Shown: piece by piece, positions 62,683 to 64,000 of the stretch | Layout: every line of letters starts with the position of its first letter | How positions within the stretch are numbered: position 1 is the stretch's first letter | NCBI RefSeq assembly: GCF_046156265.1 | Contig: NZ_JAWDIR010000002.1 | Span: forward strand, 1-64,000 | Length of the DNA: 64,000 bases | Source of the DNA: CAMDHY01 sp046156265 | GTDB taxonomy: Bacteria; Pseudomonadota; Alphaproteobacteria; Rhizobiales; Segnochrobactraceae | Direction: 5' to 3' | Notes under the pieces: model-generated | What the model saw: only the letters and a program-made list of their open reading frames with translations | Databases searched by the model: none | What the model was told of the DNA's origin: nothing | Translations under genes and position numbers: made by a program

Positions 62683-63126
62683 TCAGGTCGTCTCGGTCGG
62701 CAGGAAGCGGCCGCCAATGGTGCGCGAGTGGCCCCGGAACTCGGCGATCACCTCGCCGTCGCGGGAGATGCGCACGTCGTAGAGGCCGCTGCGGCCCTCG
62801 CGGACGCGCTCCACCGCCTCGGCCACCAGCCGGTCGCCGCGGCGGCCGGGCTTCAGGAAGCTGACCGAGCAGTGCGCGGCGACGGTGGGCTCGTCATAGG
62901 TGTTGCAGGCGAAGGCGAAGGCACTGTCGGCCAGCGCGAAGATGTAGCCGCCGTGGCAGGTGCCGTGGCCGTTCGTCATGTGGTCGGCGACCGTCATCGA
63001 CAGCGTCGCCCGGCCGGGCGCGACGGCATCGAGGCTGATGCCGAGGCCCTGGCTGGCCTTGTCCTGCGACCACATCAGGTCGGCGCAGGCCCGCGCGACG
63101 GCTTGCGGGTCGCGGGCTTCGCTCAC
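62683..63126 (-). CDS. paaI: Hydroxyphenylacetyl-CoA thioesterase PaaI
   Basis: A 147-residue hotdog-fold thioesterase. MTNGHGTCHGGYIFALADSA contains the PaaI active-site segment (Asn, His-Gly-Gly and later Asp), and VAAHCSVSFLKPGRRGDRLV follows as in the family. It removes dead-end CoA thioesters in phenylacetate breakdown. It overlaps the upstream enoyl-CoA hydratase-like gene by 4 bp (ATGA) and precedes paaK by 46 bp. Confidence 0.92.
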   Translation of the reverse strand: MSEARDPQAVARACADLMWSQDKASQGLGISLDAVAPGRATLSMTVADHMTNGHGTCHGGYIFALADSAFAFACNTYDEPTVAAHCSVSFLKPGRRGDRLVAEAVERVREGRSGLYDVRISRDGEVIAEFRGHSRTIGGRFLPTETT

Positions 63127-63959
63127 GCCTTCCTCCCGGTGAAGTTCGGCGGCCGCTTCTCCAGGAACGCCCGCACGCCCTCGCGATAGTCCGGCGTGCG
63201 GCCGGCCTCGCGCTGCAGGTCGCGCTCACGGTCGAGCTGGGAATCGAGGCCGTTGTCGGCGGACGCCGTCAGCGCCCGCTTCAGGAGGGCGTGCGCCTGG
63301 GTCGGCTGGGTGGCGAGGCGGGCCGTCAGGGTTTCGGCTTCCGCCAGCACCCGGTCGTCCTCGACTGCCTTCCAGATCATCCCCCACGCTTCCGCGGTGG
63401 CGCCGTCGATGGTCTCGGCGAGCATCATTGCGGCGCGCGCCCGGGCGTCGCCGATCAGCCGCGGCAGGAAGAAGGTGCCGCCGGAATCCGGGATGAGGCC
63501 GATCTTCGAGAAGGCCTGGACGAACTTCGCCGAGCGGCCGGCCACGACGATGTCGCAGGCGAGCGCGATGTTGGCGCCGGCGCCGGCGGCGACGCCGTGC
63601 ACGGCGCAGACGACCGGCATCGGCAAAGCCCGCAGCTTGCGCACCAGCGGGTTGTAGAAGCGGTCGACGGTGGCGCCGAGGTCGGGCGTGACGTCCTCGG
63701 AGAAGCGGCGGTCGCCGAGGTCCTGGCCGGCTGAGAAGCCGCGGCCGGCGCCCGTCAGCAGGATCGCCCGGCAGTCCGAATCGTTCTCTGCGTCGACGAG
63801 GGCGGCCGCGAGCGCGCGGTGCATCGCCTCGTTGAAGGCATTGATCTTGTCGGGCCGGTTGAGGGTGAGGAGCCGCCAGCCGTCGCGCTTCTCGACGCGG
63901 ACCGTCTCTTCAGTCTGGCCCCCGGACGTCGATCCCTCGGACGTCGTTCCCACGGACAT
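63123..63959 (-). CDS. paaG: Enoyl-CoA hydratase/isomerase of the phenylacetate pathway (PaaG-like)
   Basis: A 278-residue crotonase-fold enzyme: LTGAGRGFSAGQDLGDRRFS (oxyanion hole and Asp), VCAVHGVAAGAGANIALACD, and FSKIGLIPDSGGTFFLPRLI with the catalytic acidic residue. The match to 2-(1,2-epoxy-1,2-dihydrophenyl)acetyl-CoA isomerase is supported by position next to paaI and paaK. The first about 20 residues (Ser/Thr/Gly-rich) are unusual, and a start slightly downstream is possible. The window ends 41 bp upstream. Confidence 0.9.
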   Translation of the reverse strand: MSVGTTSEGSTSGGQTEETVRVEKRDGWRLLTLNRPDKINAFNEAMHRALAAALVDAENDSDCRAILLTGAGRGFSAGQDLGDRRFSEDVTPDLGATVDRFYNPLVRKLRALPMPVVCAVHGVAAGAGANIALACDIVVAGRSAKFVQAFSKIGLIPDSGGTFFLPRLIGDARARAAMMLAETIDGATAEAWGMIWKAVEDDRVLAEAETLTARLATQPTQAHALLKRALTASADNGLDSQLDRERDLQREAGRTPDYREGVRAFLEKRPPNFTGRKA

Positions 63960-64000
63960 GGCGCCTCTCCTCCTCGCCGGCTGCTCCTCCTCCGGCTTAT

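Overview
The window comes from a very GC-rich alphaproteobacterium, most likely Hyphomicrobiales. The signs are strong G/C at third codon positions, ATGA and GTGA translational couplings, a candidate EcfG-type general stress promoter (GGAAC-N16-CGTT), BetI-like TetR regulators, Liv- and Pot-type ABC transporters, a paa gene cluster and an NAGGN osmoprotectant operon. The assignment to an order is inference from gene content. No rRNA, complete tRNA, CRISPR array or intact insertion sequence was seen.

Layout. 1-8.5 kb: 3' part of a GMC oxidoreductase, methylmalonate-semialdehyde dehydrogenase with a divergent LysR regulator, two c-type cytochromes, a CAP-domain lipoprotein, an acyl-CoA synthetase and a small unknown protein. 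8.5-17.9 kb (minus strand): a sulfotransferase-like gene, then a seven-gene operon encoding a full branched-chain-amino-acid-type ABC transporter bracketed by two adenylate-forming ligases. 18-21.3 kb: patatin-like hydrolase, acetoacetate decarboxylase, ruvC and ruvA, with ruvB absent. 21.4-26.4 kb: NAGGN synthesis genes (amidotransferase, synthetase, M42 peptidase) behind the EcfG-type promoter. 26.5-30.2 kb: a PspA / OB-fold membrane protein / flotillin envelope module. Its PspA gene is fused in frame to what looks like the N-terminal part of TnpB. 30.2-36.6 kb: PepSY protein, DUF2946-like protein, gyrB and a large secreted unknown. 36.7-38.6 kb: one ORF joining a BetI-like TetR repressor to a Rieske oxygenase. 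38.6-40.6 kb: a sharply AT-rich island with two overlapping unknown genes. 40.7-42.5 kb: ECF sigma / anti-sigma / periplasmic sensor cluster. 42.5-60.5 kb: polyamine-type ABC transporter, acyl-CoA dehydrogenase, TetR, class-III aminotransferase, two FAD oxidoreductases, GcvT-like protein, YciI-like protein, LysE exporter, ADP-forming acyl-CoA synthetase and aldehyde dehydrogenase, which together look like an uncharacterised amine-catabolism locus. 60.5-64 kb: TetR, paaK, paaI and paaG-like genes of phenylacetate degradation.

Repeats. Two families of nested palindromic elements occur. Family A (about 150 bp) is at 1537 and 45551. Family B (about 170-175 bp with 24-bp terminal inverted repeats) is at 50799 and 58096, with a half copy at 21386. 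The 58096 copy lies in frame inside the acyl-CoA synthetase, in the linker between its two halves. A 7-bp tandem repeat occurs at 1714 and 50990.

The strongest candidates for undescribed biology are the TnpB-like/PspA fusion beside flotillin, the TetR-Rieske fusion with a repressor-like site inside its own promoter, the AT-rich two-gene island, and the element-derived linker in the acyl-CoA synthetase.
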